64,000 nucleotides of DNA from Holophagae bacterium (GCA_030429565.1 JAUIFE010000004.1:222848-286847); one strand, 5' to 3'; counted from the stretch's first letter, positions 18,017-27,662 are shown. Translations and numbers: made by a program. Notes: generated by a model not told the origin, from the sequence alone.

Positions 18017-19804
18017 ATGATCGAAGAAAATGAAACGACCGCGACCTTTGCCGATTTGGGGTTAGCCGAAAACTTATTGGCCGCCTTGGATGCCGTAGGT
18101 TATGAATCGCCCTCGCCGATTCAGGCAAAAATTATTCCCCATGTTTTGGCCGGCAAAGATGTTATCGGCCAAGCGCAAACCGGAACCGGGAAAACCGCCG
18201 CGTTTGCGCTTCCAGTCTTATCGCGACTGGATTTGAGTGCAAAATACCCACAGGTGCTGGTTTTGGCACCGACCCGTGAACTGGCTATTCAGGTGGCCGA
18301 GGCTTTCCACCGCTATGCCATCAACATTAAAGGCTTCCAGGTTCTGCCGCTTTATGGCGGTCAGGCATATGAAGGCCAGTTACGTCATTTAAAACGCGGC
18401 GTCCACGTCGTCGTCGGCACGCCGGGTCGCGTTATGGACCACATGCGTCGCGGGACCTTGGATGTCTCGCGTCTCCACAGTCTCGTGCTCGACGAAGCCG
18501 ATGAGATGTTGCGCATGGGTTTTATCGACGATGTAACTTGGATCCTCGAGCAAACCCCGGAAACACGGCAAATCGCCTTGTTTTCCGCCACCATGCCACG
18601 CGAAATCCGCCGCATTGCCACCAAACACCTTAAAGATCCCGAGGAAGTCACCATTCAGGTGAAAACGACCACGGCCGAGACCATCCGTCAGCGCTACTGG
18701 GTCGTGAGTGGTTTGCACAAGCTCGACGCCTTGACCCGCATCCTCGAAGTGGAAACCTTCGACGGGATGATGGTTTTTGTGCGCACCAAAACCGCCGCCA
18801 CGGAAATTGCCGAAAAACTGCAAGCGCGTGGTTTTGCCGCCTCGGCGCTGAACGGCGATATTCCGCAGAAGGAACGTGAGCGCCGCGTCGAACGCCTCAA
18901 GTCGGGCCGTCTCGACATTGTGGTCGCCACCGACGTTGCCGCACGTGGTTTGGACGTCGAACGCATTAGTCACGTCATCAACTACGACATTCCCCACGAC
19001 ACCGAGGCCTACGTTCACCGCATCGGCCGTACCGGTCGTGCCGGTCGCAGTGGTGAAGCGATTTTGTTCGTGTCGCCGCGTGAACGCCACCTGTTGCGCG
19101 CCATCGAACGCGCCACCCGCCAGCAAATCGAACGCATGAAAATGCCCTCGACGGAAGCGGTTAACGACAAACGGGTCGAGCGTTTTACCGATAAAATCAG
19201 CGAAACCTTGGGTGATACCGAGCTTGAAACCTTGCGGACCATCCTGACCAAGTTCATGGATGAGCACAACAACGACGAGGAAAACGAAACCAAGTTGAGC
19301 TTCCTCGACATTGCCGCCGCCTTGGCCCACATGGTCCATGGTGATCGGCCCTTGTTGCTCGAGAACGAAGGCATGGCCGGTTTCGACCTGCCCGACCTGC
19401 CGCCGCCACGCGGTCCGCGCGGTCGCCGTTCACGCGGTCCCGAGCAAGGTATGGCTCGCTACAAAATCATGGTTGGTCACGCGCACGGGGTCAAACCCGG
19501 CCAAATCGTCGGCGCCATTGCCAACGAAATTGGTCTCGACAGTGCCTACATTGGCAATATCGACATCTTCGGCGAGTGGAGCACCGTCGATCTGCCCGAT
19601 AAAATGCCACGTGACGTGCTGCGCCACCTCAAGAAGGTGGTCGTTGCCGGTCAGCCCTTGAAAATTTCGCCATTCGATGGTCCGACGCCACCGCGTCATG
19701 GTCGTCCTCGCATGGACGGCGCACGTCCGCCGGGTCGCGGCAAACGCCCCTTGGATCGTGGGCGCCCACCGCGCAAACCGTCCAAAGGCAAAAAACGGCC
19801 TTAG
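18017..19804 (+). CDS. deaD: DEAD-box ATP-dependent RNA helicase (DeaD/CsdA type)
   Basis: 595 residues from the ATG at 18017 (TCAGGA six bases before). The helicase core is complete: Q-motif region (FADLGL...SPIQ), AQTGTGKT, PTRELA, TPGR, DEAD, SAT and HRIGRTGRAGR. A DbpA-type RNA-binding domain follows (about 475-545, MARYKIMVGHAHGVKPGQI). The tail is rich in Arg, Gly, Pro and Lys, and binds RNA in relatives. This order is that of DeaD/CsdA, which remodels ribosome precursors and structured mRNA, mainly in the cold. It has its own promoter and a strong terminator, so it is monocistronic. Confidence 0.95.
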   Translation: MIEENETTATFADLGLAENLLAALDAVGYESPSPIQAKIIPHVLAGKDVIGQAQTGTGKTAAFALPVLSRLDLSAKYPQVLVLAPTRELAIQVAEAFHRYAINIKGFQVLPLYGGQAYEGQLRHLKRGVHVVVGTPGRVMDHMRRGTLDVSRLHSLVLDEADEMLRMGFIDDVTWILEQTPETRQIALFSATMPREIRRIATKHLKDPEEVTIQVKTTTAETIRQRYWVVSGLHKLDALTRILEVETFDGMMVFVRTKTAATEIAEKLQARGFAASALNGDIPQKERERRVERLKSGRLDIVVATDVAARGLDVERISHVINYDIPHDTEAYVHRIGRTGRAGRSGEAILFVSPRERHLLRAIERATRQQIERMKMPSTEAVNDKRVERFTDKISETLGDTELETLRTILTKFMDEHNNDEENETKLSFLDIAAALAHMVHGDRPLLLENEGMAGFDLPDLPPPRGPRGRRSRGPEQGMARYKIMVGHAHGVKPGQIVGAIANEIGLDSAYIGNIDIFGEWSTVDLPDKMPRDVLRHLKKVVVAGQPLKISPFDGPTPPRHGRPRMDGARPPGRGKRPLDRGRPPRKPSKGKKRP

Positions 19805-19823
19805 CCATCGGCGCTAGAAACAC

Positions 19824-19864
19824 AAAAAACCCGCACCAACTTCGGTTTGTGCGGGTTTTTTTTT
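19824..19864. terminator. Strong bidirectional terminator with a TTCG tetraloop
   Basis: A 17-bp stem with one mismatch (19824-19840 with 19845-19861) is closed by C(TTCG)G. T residues follow on the plus strand and an A-run precedes it, so it works in both directions. It separates the helicase gene from the convergent SnoaL-like gene. Confidence 0.95.
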
Positions 19865-19882
19865 GGGGGGGAAGGGAGACTG

Positions 19883-20251
19883 CTACTCGGTCGGTAGCGG
19901 CAGGCCCTGTTGCCGCAGGAAATTGAGTCGGTCCCAATAGCCGCGTTGGTACTGGATCAAGCCGTTTTGGATGTGGAAAAAACCGCAGCCGCGCAAGCCG
20001 AGTGGATCGCGCCATTCCAGGGCCGCCCAGTTGCCGTCGGCCAGAATTTGTTCAACGATACAGGTCATCTCGGCTTGGGCGAACTCGCGCGCAAACATGG
20101 CGCGAATGGCTTCGCGTCCCTCAATGGGATCAAGACACACCTGGAAATTGATCGCGTTGACCGCGTAAAGCGCGGCCAGCCCGTCGGCATCGCCGCGATT
20201 AAACCGTGTTACCCACTCGCTAACCAGTGCTTTAGGGCTAATGTCTGACAT
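19883..20251 (-). CDS. SnoaL-like / NTF2-fold protein
   Basis: 122 residues with the classic small cone-fold pattern: an N-terminal helix with RFNRGDADGLAALYA, EGREAIRAMF, and beta strands ending in CGFFHIQNGLIQYQRGYWD. Such proteins are small polyketide-cyclase-like or ketosteroid-isomerase-like enzymes, or binding domains. No specific substrate can be read from the sequence. It stands alone on the minus strand, divergent from the VOC gene. Confidence 0.85.
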   Translation of the reverse strand: MSDISPKALVSEWVTRFNRGDADGLAALYAVNAINFQVCLDPIEGREAIRAMFAREFAQAEMTCIVEQILADGNWAALEWRDPLGLRGCGFFHIQNGLIQYQRGYWDRLNFLRQQGLPLPTE

Positions 20252-20538
20252 GAATTACCTCCATCTCTAACGCCGTCTCTGGGTCAGGCGCCAGGCGGCG
20301 TTGCGTGGAATTTACTTGTTTTGTCGCCTGTGTCCCGGCTAGATTAGCTGAAAAGCGCAATACGGGTGGATGATTTTGGCCAAAGATTTGGTGCAAAAAA
20401 GTTTGGGACAAGTGGCGGTGCGCCAATAGAAGGGCGCTGCCTCTTTACAAGCGGTTTCTCACCGGAGGATTGATCCAAACCGCTGCTAAGTATCGCGTAT
20501 ATCAGGGATAAGGTATTTCTTATAAAAAGGATATTACG

Positions 20539-20892
20539 ATGACCAATGTTCATAACTCGATTAACTACATTGAGTTTCCGCTCGTTGATAACGCGAAAAC
20601 CATGGAATTTTACACGGCGGCGTTCGGCTGGTCCTTTCAGGTTTGGGGCGAAGATTACCTCAGCTTTTCCGGCGCCGGCGTTGAAGGCGGTTTTAACCGT
20701 GAGGCTGGTGTGACACCCGGTAAACCGGGTGTGCTGGTGGTTCTTTACGCCGATAAATTAGAAACGACTTTGGCTCAAGTACGTGCCCACGGCGCAACCG
20801 TTGTTAAAGAGCCCTTTGCTTTTCCGGGAGGGCGTCGCTTCCACTTTACCGACCCCAACGGCAACGAACTCGCGGTTTGGTCTGAGAACTAA
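20539..20892 (+). CDS. VOC family (glyoxalase/bleomycin-resistance fold) protein
   Basis: 117 residues behind AAAAGGA. The paired beta-alpha-beta-beta-beta units of the vicinal-oxygen-chelate fold are evident: SINYIEFPLVDNAKTMEFYTAAFGW at the start and FPGGRRFHFTDPNGNELAVW at the end. The potential metal ligands of this subgroup are only partly present, so it may be a non-catalytic or broad member. The closest type is the 'glyoxalase-like, YP_-type' proteins involved in detoxification or in no known pathway. It has its own upstream AT-rich region. Confidence 0.87.
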   Translation: MTNVHNSINYIEFPLVDNAKTMEFYTAAFGWSFQVWGEDYLSFSGAGVEGGFNREAGVTPGKPGVLVVLYADKLETTLAQVRAHGATVVKEPFAFPGGRRFHFTDPNGNELAVWSEN

Positions 20893-20922
20893 GCCAACCG
20901 TGACGAACTGGGCCGTTTTCCC

Positions 20923-20969
20923 CGATGCCTGCGCACCTCAGATGGCTTTTTTGCCCAGGCGAGGCATCG
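20923..20969 (+). terminator. Loose inverted repeat after the VOC gene
   Basis: CGATGCCT (20923-20930) pairs with AGGCATCG (20962-20969) around a 31-base loop containing six T. It may end VOC transcription. The loop is long and no T-run follows, so confidence is low. Confidence 0.25.
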
Positions 20970-21146
20970 TCGCCTACGCGGTCGGTATTTTATCGACCGT
21001 AGCTAATCTCTTGAATCGGTTTGTGTTTGCTTTCGCTCCCGTGCCAAGGTCTTGTATCGGGAACATGCCGGCGAACCTAGGTGCCCGTGTTTCTTGCCCG
21101 CTCGCGCAAGCCGATTTTGCTGCTTTTCTCACCACGGAGGAGACTC

Positions 21147-23129
21147 ATGATACGTTTGATTTTGCCCTTGCTGGTGCTGGTTCTTATGACGGCCTGTAGC
21201 CCCCAAGAACAGGCATCAAGCTCGCCCCAGAACGAGACGGCGACCACCAAGACGGCCGCTGCAAAAACCCATCAACCACGCGAGGTACCACGTCACAGTG
21301 CCGCCGCCTTTTTTGAAACCACGGCTTACAGAGGCGTTAGTTTTAACCGCGCCGGCACCCATGTGATGGTAAACCACGACAAAACGGGTGTTTATAACGC
21401 TTATACCATGCCAATCACCGGCGGTGAGCCGGTGGCCCTGACCGAAAGCACCGACAATGCTGTTTTTGGCGTGGGTTATTTTGCCGATGATAAACGGTTG
21501 GTTTTCATTTCGGATAAAGGTGGTAACGAACACTTCCACGTCTATGTACGCGAAGCCGACGGCAGCGTGAAAGATTTAACGCCAGGGGATGAAGTGCGCG
21601 CGAGCTTTATGGGATTTAACCAAAAGCGCGATGCCTTTTTTGTGCAGACCAACGAACGCGACGCCAAGGCGATGGACCTTTATCGCTACGACGCCGACAG
21701 CTATGAACGCAAACTGGTGTTTCAGAACGACGACAGCTTGAGGATTGGCGATATCAGCCGTGACGGTCGGACCATCGCCCTCGAGAAAGTCATTAACAAC
21801 ACCGAAAGTCAATTGTACTTGGCTGACTTAAGCGCCGAGAAGATTGAACCGAAACGCATCTCTCCGGAAGCGCCAGGTGTCGAGTTTTCCGGCTTGGCGT
21901 TTGACGACAACCGCGGTTTGTTTTACTTCAGCACCAATGGGCAAGGGGAATTCAACCAAGCTTGGACCCATAACCTTGAAACGGGTGAACAGAAAGCCGC
22001 CATCGTCGCCGATTGGGACGTCCTTTTTGTCGGTTTCTCGGAAAGCGGTCGTTACCGTATTCACGGCATTAATGAGGATGCGGTTACCAAAATCACCATT
22101 CGCGATATGGAAGCCGGTCAGGACTTGGTAATTCCCAACTTACCGGACGGCGACCTGCGCACCGTTCGGTTCTCAGACGACGAGAAAACGCTCGCTTTTT
22201 ACCTCAACGCCGATACCTCGCCCTCCAACCTGTTTGTGGTCAATATGGCCGATAAGTCATTTCGCAAGTTAACCGATGCGATGAACCCGGCGATTGACGC
22301 GGCCGACTTGGTTGAAGGCCAAGTGGTGCGCTACAAAAGCTTTGACGACCTTGAAATTCCTTCTATCCTGTTCCGTCCTTGGCCGGCCGCGGCCGACAAT
22401 CAAGTGCCGGCCTTGGTATTCGTTCACGGTGGACCTGGTGGACAAGCGCGCAAGGGTTATCGCGCCATGTTCCAACACTTGGTCAATCACGGCTACGCCG
22501 TTTTGGCGGTTAACAACCGTGGTTCCAGTGGTTACGGCAAAACTTTCAACCACATGGACGACCGTAAACACGGTGACGTTGACCTTAAAGATGTGGTCGC
22601 CGGTCGCGCCTACCTTGAATCACTCGATTGGGTCGACAAGGATAAAATCGGAATTATCGGTGGTAGTTACGGTGGTTACATGACGGTTGCGGCGCTGACA
22701 TTCACCCCCGAGGTGTTTGATGTCGGCATCGACATTTTTGGTGTGACCAACTGGGAACGCACCCTGGACAGCATCCCACCCTGGTGGGAGAGTTTCCGCA
22801 AGGCGCTTTACGACGAAATGGGTGATCCCGCCACCGACAAAGAACGCCATCACGCTATTTCACCCCTGTTCCACGCCGAAAACATCACCAAACCCTTATT
22901 GGTGGTGCAGGGCGCCAACGACCAACGCGTGCTGCAGGTGGAAAGCGACGAAATAGTCGAAAAAGTGCGCGCCAACGGTGTTCCGGTGACCTACGTCTTG
23001 TTCCCGGACGAAGGGCACGGCTTCCTCAAACGTGAAAACCGCATAAAGGCGTCGGAAGCGTATGTGACCTTTCTCAATCAGTACCTGAAGCAGAAACCGG
23101 CGGAACAACCTAAAAACAAAGACTCCTAA
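21147..23129 (+). CDS. S9 family prolyl-oligopeptidase-like serine peptidase, lipoprotein
   Basis: 660 residues from the ATG at 21147 with GGAGGAG just upstream. A signal peptide ends in the lipobox-like LMTAC, with the lipid-bearing Cys about residue 16. A beta-propeller (about 50-400) gates the C-terminal alpha/beta-hydrolase. The catalytic triad is visible: Ser in GGSYGGYM (about 507), Asp in VQGANDQRV and His in DEGHGFLKREN. HGGPGGQ forms the oxyanion region. It resembles dipeptidyl/acylaminoacyl peptidases acting on short peptides in the periplasm or at the outer membrane. It is monocistronic with a terminator. Confidence 0.93.
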   Translation: MIRLILPLLVLVLMTACSPQEQASSSPQNETATTKTAAAKTHQPREVPRHSAAAFFETTAYRGVSFNRAGTHVMVNHDKTGVYNAYTMPITGGEPVALTESTDNAVFGVGYFADDKRLVFISDKGGNEHFHVYVREADGSVKDLTPGDEVRASFMGFNQKRDAFFVQTNERDAKAMDLYRYDADSYERKLVFQNDDSLRIGDISRDGRTIALEKVINNTESQLYLADLSAEKIEPKRISPEAPGVEFSGLAFDDNRGLFYFSTNGQGEFNQAWTHNLETGEQKAAIVADWDVLFVGFSESGRYRIHGINEDAVTKITIRDMEAGQDLVIPNLPDGDLRTVRFSDDEKTLAFYLNADTSPSNLFVVNMADKSFRKLTDAMNPAIDAADLVEGQVVRYKSFDDLEIPSILFRPWPAAADNQVPALVFVHGGPGGQARKGYRAMFQHLVNHGYAVLAVNNRGSSGYGKTFNHMDDRKHGDVDLKDVVAGRAYLESLDWVDKDKIGIIGGSYGGYMTVAALTFTPEVFDVGIDIFGVTNWERTLDSIPPWWESFRKALYDEMGDPATDKERHHAISPLFHAENITKPLLVVQGANDQRVLQVESDEIVEKVRANGVPVTYVLFPDEGHGFLKRENRIKASEAYVTFLNQYLKQKPAEQPKNKDS

Positions 23130-23163
23130 ACAACGAAATCCATTTCATCATTTGTCCAGTACC

Positions 23164-23206
23164 AACCAACCGGCGCTGCTTTTTCTTAAGGCGGCGCCGG
23201 TTTTTC
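23164..23206 (+). terminator. Rho-independent terminator of the S9 peptidase gene
   Basis: A 12-bp stem with one mismatch (23164-23175 with 23187-23198) is followed by a T-rich run (TTTTTCTTTT). It lies about 35 bases after the stop. Confidence 0.85.
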
Positions 23207-23514
23207 TTTTGATATGGGTTTTGTGGCGGGTAAAGTTATATATTTCAGTGGTTTACGGGTGTTTCTTGGGGGTATTAAGCCGCTTTGTTCTGTTCTGAGG
23301 TGCTGAAAATAAAAGCAGATCCTCATGGAAATCCCCACGCATCGAAAGCTTTATGGTAATTGTTAGAGGCGTTTACCTTCACGTTGATTTTATTGCTTTT
23401 ACTGCCGCTGTAAACTGATGTTGCGCGGTGGCTTAGGGGTGTTGGCGGCACGGACTCCTGTCTGACCGTGCGCATGCCCTGTTGGATGTTTTGGATTGAG
23501 AAGCGGAGGCGCTA
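23207..23514 (+). other. Leader region of the permease-EIIA gene
   Basis: About 300 AT-richer bases with no gene. A possible promoter is TTGATT (about 23384) with TGTAAA 19 bases later, which is a wide spacing. The SD for the TTG start (GGAGG, 23505-23509) is clear. Nothing else recognisable was seen. Confidence 0.4.
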
Positions 23515-25365
23515 TTGCTCAAGAAACAATTGGGTTTGCTGGACGTGTTCTGTTTGGCTTCGGGTGCGATGATCAGCTCGGGTTTGTTTGTTTTGCCGGG
23601 GATCGCCTTCGCAAAAGCCGGCCCGGCTATGATTCTTTCGTACGCCTTGGCCAGCGTGTTTATTATCCCTTCTATGTTTTCTCAAGCCGAATTGGCGGCC
23701 GCCATGCCCAAAGCGGGCGGAAGCTATTTTTTCATTGAACGCAGCCTGGGTCCTTTTGCCGGAACCATGGCCGGTTTGTTGAACTGGTTGTCGATCGCCC
23801 TTAAAACCGCCTTCGCACTGATCGGGATTGGTGCCGTCGCGGTTCAGTTTTTTCCGCAAATCGGGGAAACCGGCATGGTGGTCGTCGCCGTCGTGTTTTG
23901 TGTGTTTTTCACCGTCGTCAACCTGGTAAGCGTAAAAAGTGTCGGCAAAATGCAAATTTACCTGGTGTTCGGTCTGCTGGCTATTGTCGCTATCACCTTT
24001 TTCGCTGGGTTGCCGGCAACCAAGGAATCCCACTACGTGCCCTTTATGACCGCTGATTGGCAAACCATTTTTGCCGTGGCCGGCATGGTCTTCGTTTCCT
24101 ACGGTGGTCTCACCAAAGTGGCCAGTGTCGGCGAGGAAGTCACCAATCCCGGTCGTAACCTACCACTGGGCATGTTCATTGCCTCCGGCGTGGTTAGCTT
24201 GCTTTACGTGGTCATGATCTTCGTGACCGTCGGCACCGTGGAAGGCGACAAGCTTTCTGGATCATTGGTGCCGATTTCACTCAGTGCGCAAACGTCCATG
24301 GGTAAGTTCGGCATGATCATGGTCGATATTGCCGCCCTGTTGGCCTTCATTACCACCGCAAACGCCGGTATCCTGTCGGCTTCACGTTCGCCGATGGCGA
24401 TGAGTCGCGACGGTTTGTTGCCCAGTGTGCTCGCCAAAACCAGCGCCAAATACAGCACGCCTTACGTGGCTATTTTCGTTACTACCGGCTTCATTATTGC
24501 TGTGATTGTGTTGTTGTCGGTTGAGGACTTGGTCAAAACGGCCTCGACCATGATGTTGTTGATGTTTATGCTGGTCAACGTTGCCGTCATCATCCTGCGC
24601 CAAAGCAAACTGCAAAGTTACCGACCCGAGTTTCGCTCGCCTTTTTATCCCTGGCTGCAAATCATGGCCATCATCATTTACGGTTTCCTGATTTTTGAAA
24701 TGGGCACCGTGCCTTTATTACTCACCGCTGGTTTTGCCGTGCTGGCGACCATCTGGTACTTCGGTTATGTGGGCCGCAAAATTCAGCGCGAGTCGGCCTT
24801 TGTTTACGTTGTTAAATCGATCACTTCGGACGCCATCGGTCGCAGCCATCTAGAAGACGAGTTGCGCCAAATTTCGTTGGAGCGATCCGGCGTGGAAATG
24901 GACCGCTTCGATCATTTGGTGCACGAAGCCGAATTCCTGGATATCGAAGAGGCGATTAACGCCAAACAGTTGTTTGAACGCATGGCGCAAGGGCTGTCGC
25001 AGCGGCTCGGTGTCGCCGCCGACGAGCTGTACGACAAGTTTCTGGCGCGCGAAAAGGAATCGAGCACCGTCATCAAACCCGGGTTGGCCATTCCCCACAT
25101 CATCATCGAAGGGGAGGAGCGTTTCGACATGATGGTCGTTCGTTGCAAGGGCGGCGTGACCTTTTCCGAGTTGAATCGGCCGGTTCACACGGTTTTTGCG
25201 TTGATTGGCACCATGGACGAACGCAATTTTCATCTGCGTGCCTTGATGCACATCGCCCACCTGATTTCGGAGCCGGAGTTCGAGGCACGCTGGCGTGAGG
25301 CACGCGGCCTCGAGCAGCTTCGCGACGTGGTCCTGCTGTCGCGACCCAAACGCAAAAAACCCTAA
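23515..25365 (+). CDS. APC-family amino-acid permease fused to a PTS EIIA-type domain
   Basis: 616 residues from a TTG with GGAGG five bases upstream. Residues 1-430 form twelve transmembrane helices with the APC start signature GLLDVFCLASGAMISSGLFVLPG, as in amino-acid/polyamine antiporters. After a short linker, residues about 470-612 form a PTS EIIA type-2 (nitrogen/fructose) domain with the phosphorylatable His in GLAIPH (about 526). EIIA domains accept phosphate from HPr, so transport may be controlled by PTS phosphorylation or linked to a nitrogen signal; this is inference. No EI, HPr or EIIB/C genes are nearby. A methyltransferase gene follows by 30 bases. Confidence 0.9.
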   Translation: MLKKQLGLLDVFCLASGAMISSGLFVLPGIAFAKAGPAMILSYALASVFIIPSMFSQAELAAAMPKAGGSYFFIERSLGPFAGTMAGLLNWLSIALKTAFALIGIGAVAVQFFPQIGETGMVVVAVVFCVFFTVVNLVSVKSVGKMQIYLVFGLLAIVAITFFAGLPATKESHYVPFMTADWQTIFAVAGMVFVSYGGLTKVASVGEEVTNPGRNLPLGMFIASGVVSLLYVVMIFVTVGTVEGDKLSGSLVPISLSAQTSMGKFGMIMVDIAALLAFITTANAGILSASRSPMAMSRDGLLPSVLAKTSAKYSTPYVAIFVTTGFIIAVIVLLSVEDLVKTASTMMLLMFMLVNVAVIILRQSKLQSYRPEFRSPFYPWLQIMAIIIYGFLIFEMGTVPLLLTAGFAVLATIWYFGYVGRKIQRESAFVYVVKSITSDAIGRSHLEDELRQISLERSGVEMDRFDHLVHEAEFLDIEEAINAKQLFERMAQGLSQRLGVAADELYDKFLAREKESSTVIKPGLAIPHIIIEGEERFDMMVVRCKGGVTFSELNRPVHTVFALIGTMDERNFHLRALMHIAHLISEPEFEARWREARGLEQLRDVVLLSRPKRKKP

Positions 25366-25395
25366 TCGCGACCTGTTCGCCCAAAGGAAGCCGCT

Positions 25396-26469
25396 TTGGT
25401 TCAGCCAACTCTTCACCGTGACGACTTGGATCAAACACTGGGCGCCGATCCTGGTGCCTACGCCCAGCGCACTGGACGCGACGCGCTCGAGCGCCGTTTT
25501 CAGGAATATGCCGCGCGCCTCCCGCACGGCGGCGACGGTCGTCTCGACGCAGCGGTCTTGGAAGATCGCGTGTGTCCGCTGTGTGGTGAAGAACAGTCGC
25601 GGTTATTGTTCGAAAAATACGGTTTCCCGATTCATGCCTGCCGCACCTGTGCCTTTGTTTTTGCGCGGCCGATGCTGTCGCCCGGCTTTGGCAAGACGGC
25701 GGCGGGTGCGGCTTGGGAACAGGCGATGTCGGCCGACCATCTGGCCTTTATCACCCAGCCGTTTTACAAGGCTTGTGCGACCAAGCGTTTTACCTATGAA
25801 CTGCAGCAAGTGTTGCGTCATTGCGATCAAACGCCACGGCGTTTCCTCGAGATTGGTGCATCGATTGGGCTTGGGCTTGAAGTTGCGACGGCGCACGGTT
25901 TGACGGCGGTCGGCATTGAGCCGGATGCGGCCGCCTACGCGCTGGCGTCGCGCGGCGCGGCCGAGGTGCGTCATGAGTGGTTCAGTGCGGCGACCTTGCC
26001 GGCGGCGTCGTTTGACATCGCCATGTCGTTGGATGTGCTTGAACACGTACCCGATCCGCTTGATTTTCTTATAAACATCCGTAAAGTGCTGCGGCCAGGC
26101 GGCTTGGTGGCGATTCAGGTGCCCAATGCCGGCGCGTTGATTACGCGGGTGGAAGGCGCGGAGAATCAAATTTTTAACGGTTTGATTCACCTCAACTATT
26201 TTGACCCGGCGAGTCTCGATCAGGCGGCCCAAATCGCCGGGTTTGAGTTGGTTGCTACGACGACCTTTTTATCAGAGCTCGGCAAATTACAGGCGTATCC
26301 AAGTGAACGTATTCAAGCCGCTCTGCGGCAAATCCGGCCGCCTTTGGACGAGCGTCGGCCGTTGCACCAGGATTGGATCAATGACAGTGGGTTGGGCTAC
26401 AAGGTGCTGGGTATTTACCGTGTACCACGCGATTCGTCAGAATGCGAAAATGCGTTAGGTTGCGTATAA
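25396..26469 (+). CDS. Class I SAM-dependent methyltransferase with N-terminal zinc ribbon
   Basis: 357 residues from a TTG behind AAAGGAAG; no ATG is available near the start. Residues 58-88 hold a zinc ribbon (VCPLCG ... ACRTCAF). Then comes the Rossmann methyltransferase: motif I FLEIGASIGLGLE, acidic loop GIEPDA, and DVLEHVPDPLDFL with VLRPGGLV. This layout is typical of methyltransferases acting on sugar nucleotides or lipid-linked intermediates (Methyltransf_23 with a zinc-ribbon). The substrate is unknown. It lies 30 bases after the permease, so it is probably co-transcribed, though the functional tie is not obvious. Confidence 0.88.
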   Translation: MVQPTLHRDDLDQTLGADPGAYAQRTGRDALERRFQEYAARLPHGGDGRLDAAVLEDRVCPLCGEEQSRLLFEKYGFPIHACRTCAFVFARPMLSPGFGKTAAGAAWEQAMSADHLAFITQPFYKACATKRFTYELQQVLRHCDQTPRRFLEIGASIGLGLEVATAHGLTAVGIEPDAAAYALASRGAAEVRHEWFSAATLPAASFDIAMSLDVLEHVPDPLDFLINIRKVLRPGGLVAIQVPNAGALITRVEGAENQIFNGLIHLNYFDPASLDQAAQIAGFELVATTTFLSELGKLQAYPSERIQAALRQIRPPLDERRPLHQDWINDSGLGYKVLGIYRVPRDSSECENALGCV

Positions 26470-26509
26470 ATTCGCGCTAAATATGAAAAACATAAAGACT
26501 TAAAGGCGC

Positions 26510-26538
26510 TTGACGCACCATGACTACCGCCGGATAAT
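26510..26538 (+). promoter_or_regulatory. Good sigma70-like promoter for the GGDEF-YfiR-TonB receptor-kinase block
   Basis: TTGACG (26510-26515) and GATAAT (26533-26538) each match consensus at five of six positions with an exact 17-base spacer. They predict a transcript from about 26545 and a leader of about 180 bases. It is the best promoter match noticed in the window and stands before a run of five co-directional signalling genes. Confidence 0.7.
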
Positions 26539-26723
26539 GAGCGCACCCTCTATGATTACTGTGTCGGCCGGTTTCTCTTGCTGAAGTGTGCTTCGTGTTA
26601 AGGTAACGCCGCCTTTGTGTCGATTATGGAGAAGAGATCCCTCTTTTTTAGATTCGGTGGCCATCGACCGTCGCCGCCCACGAAACTCCCACTGCGACCG
26701 CCTTTTGCGGCAATGAGTACGCC

Positions 26724-27662
26724 ATGATTCCGACCAACAAGAAACAACGCATTCTGGTCGTTGACGACATGCCTGCCAACATTAAGATTTTGGGCCAGGC
26801 AATTCGCGGTCGCCACGAAGTCGCCGTTGCCACCAACGGGCGGCAGGCGCTCGCGTTGGCGTTCTCGGATCCGCCCGATCTGATTCTGTTGGACATCTTA
26901 ATGCCGGACATGGATGGTTACGAAACCTGTCGGCGGCTCAAGGCGGACGCGCGTACCAAGGACATCCCGATCATTTTTGTAACCTCCAAAGACGAGTTGG
27001 AGGACGAAACGCTGGGGTTGGAGCTGGGTGCCGTCGATTACATTACCAAACCCTTCCACTTACCGATTGTGTTGGCGCGTATCAACACCCACTTGCGGCT
27101 GAAGATGCAGTCCGATTTGTTGGAGCTGCTGGCAAAAATCGACGCCCTTACCGAAATCCCTAATCGTCGCCAATTTGAGGAACGCTTGCGTTTCGAATGG
27201 CAGCGTTCACTGCGATCCGGCCACCCGCTCGGCTTGATCATGATCGACATCGACGATTTCAAAAAATACAACGACTACTATGGCCACGCGCAGGGCGATG
27301 AGTGTTTAAAGCAGGTAGCCCACATTCTCTCGCGCGATCTCAACCGTGCCGAAGATTTGGTGGCGCGATACGGTGGCGAGGAGTTCGTCGTCATTTTGTC
27401 CGATACGGATATCGACGGCAGTGTCGCCGTCGGCCGCCGTCTCTGCGAGGCGATTGCGGCCGTTAAGATGCCGCACGTCGAAAGTACGGTAACCGATCAC
27501 GTCACCATTAGTTTGGGTGCCGCCGCCATGGTTGCCGACGAAAAACGCGAGCCAACCGAACTATTGTTGTTGGCCGACGAGTGTTTGTACCGCGCCAAAG
27601 CCGACGGCCGTAATCGGGTGTGGCCGATGGTGGGTGGGCCGCGTAAGGAACCCGCGCCATGA
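26724..27662 (+). CDS. Response regulator with GGDEF output (diguanylate cyclase)
   Basis: 312 residues. The receiver (about 8-125) has the acidic pair VVDD, the phospho-acceptor Asp in LILLDILMPDMDG and Lys in ITKPF. The GGDEF domain (about 140-305) bears the active signature RYGGEEF, with the inhibitory-site RAED five residues before it. It should make cyclic di-GMP when phosphorylated and be feedback-inhibited. Its stop overlaps the YfiR start (ATGA), so the two are coupled. The receiver closely resembles that of the kinase at the end of this block. The likely phospho-donor is one of the two kinases encoded downstream. Confidence 0.95.
   Translation: MIPTNKKQRILVVDDMPANIKILGQAIRGRHEVAVATNGRQALALAFSDPPDLILLDILMPDMDGYETCRRLKADARTKDIPIIFVTSKDELEDETLGLELGAVDYITKPFHLPIVLARINTHLRLKMQSDLLELLAKIDALTEIPNRRQFEERLRFEWQRSLRSGHPLGLIMIDIDDFKKYNDYYGHAQGDECLKQVAHILSRDLNRAEDLVARYGGEEFVVILSDTDIDGSVAVGRRLCEAIAAVKMPHVESTVTDHVTISLGAAAMVADEKREPTELLLLADECLYRAKADGRNRVWPMVGGPRKEPAP

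Noticed and set aside
18389..19339. 316-codon open frame antisense to the helicase gene
   Set aside because: It is the shadow of deaD, whose motifs are complete. The antisense reading has no SD, no recognisable domain and the biased composition typical of an opposite-strand frame.
26510..26723. Cyclic-di-GMP riboswitch in the leader of the GGDEF operon
   Set aside because: I looked for the conserved GEMM core and did not find it here or before the REC-EAL or PilJ-N kinase genes.
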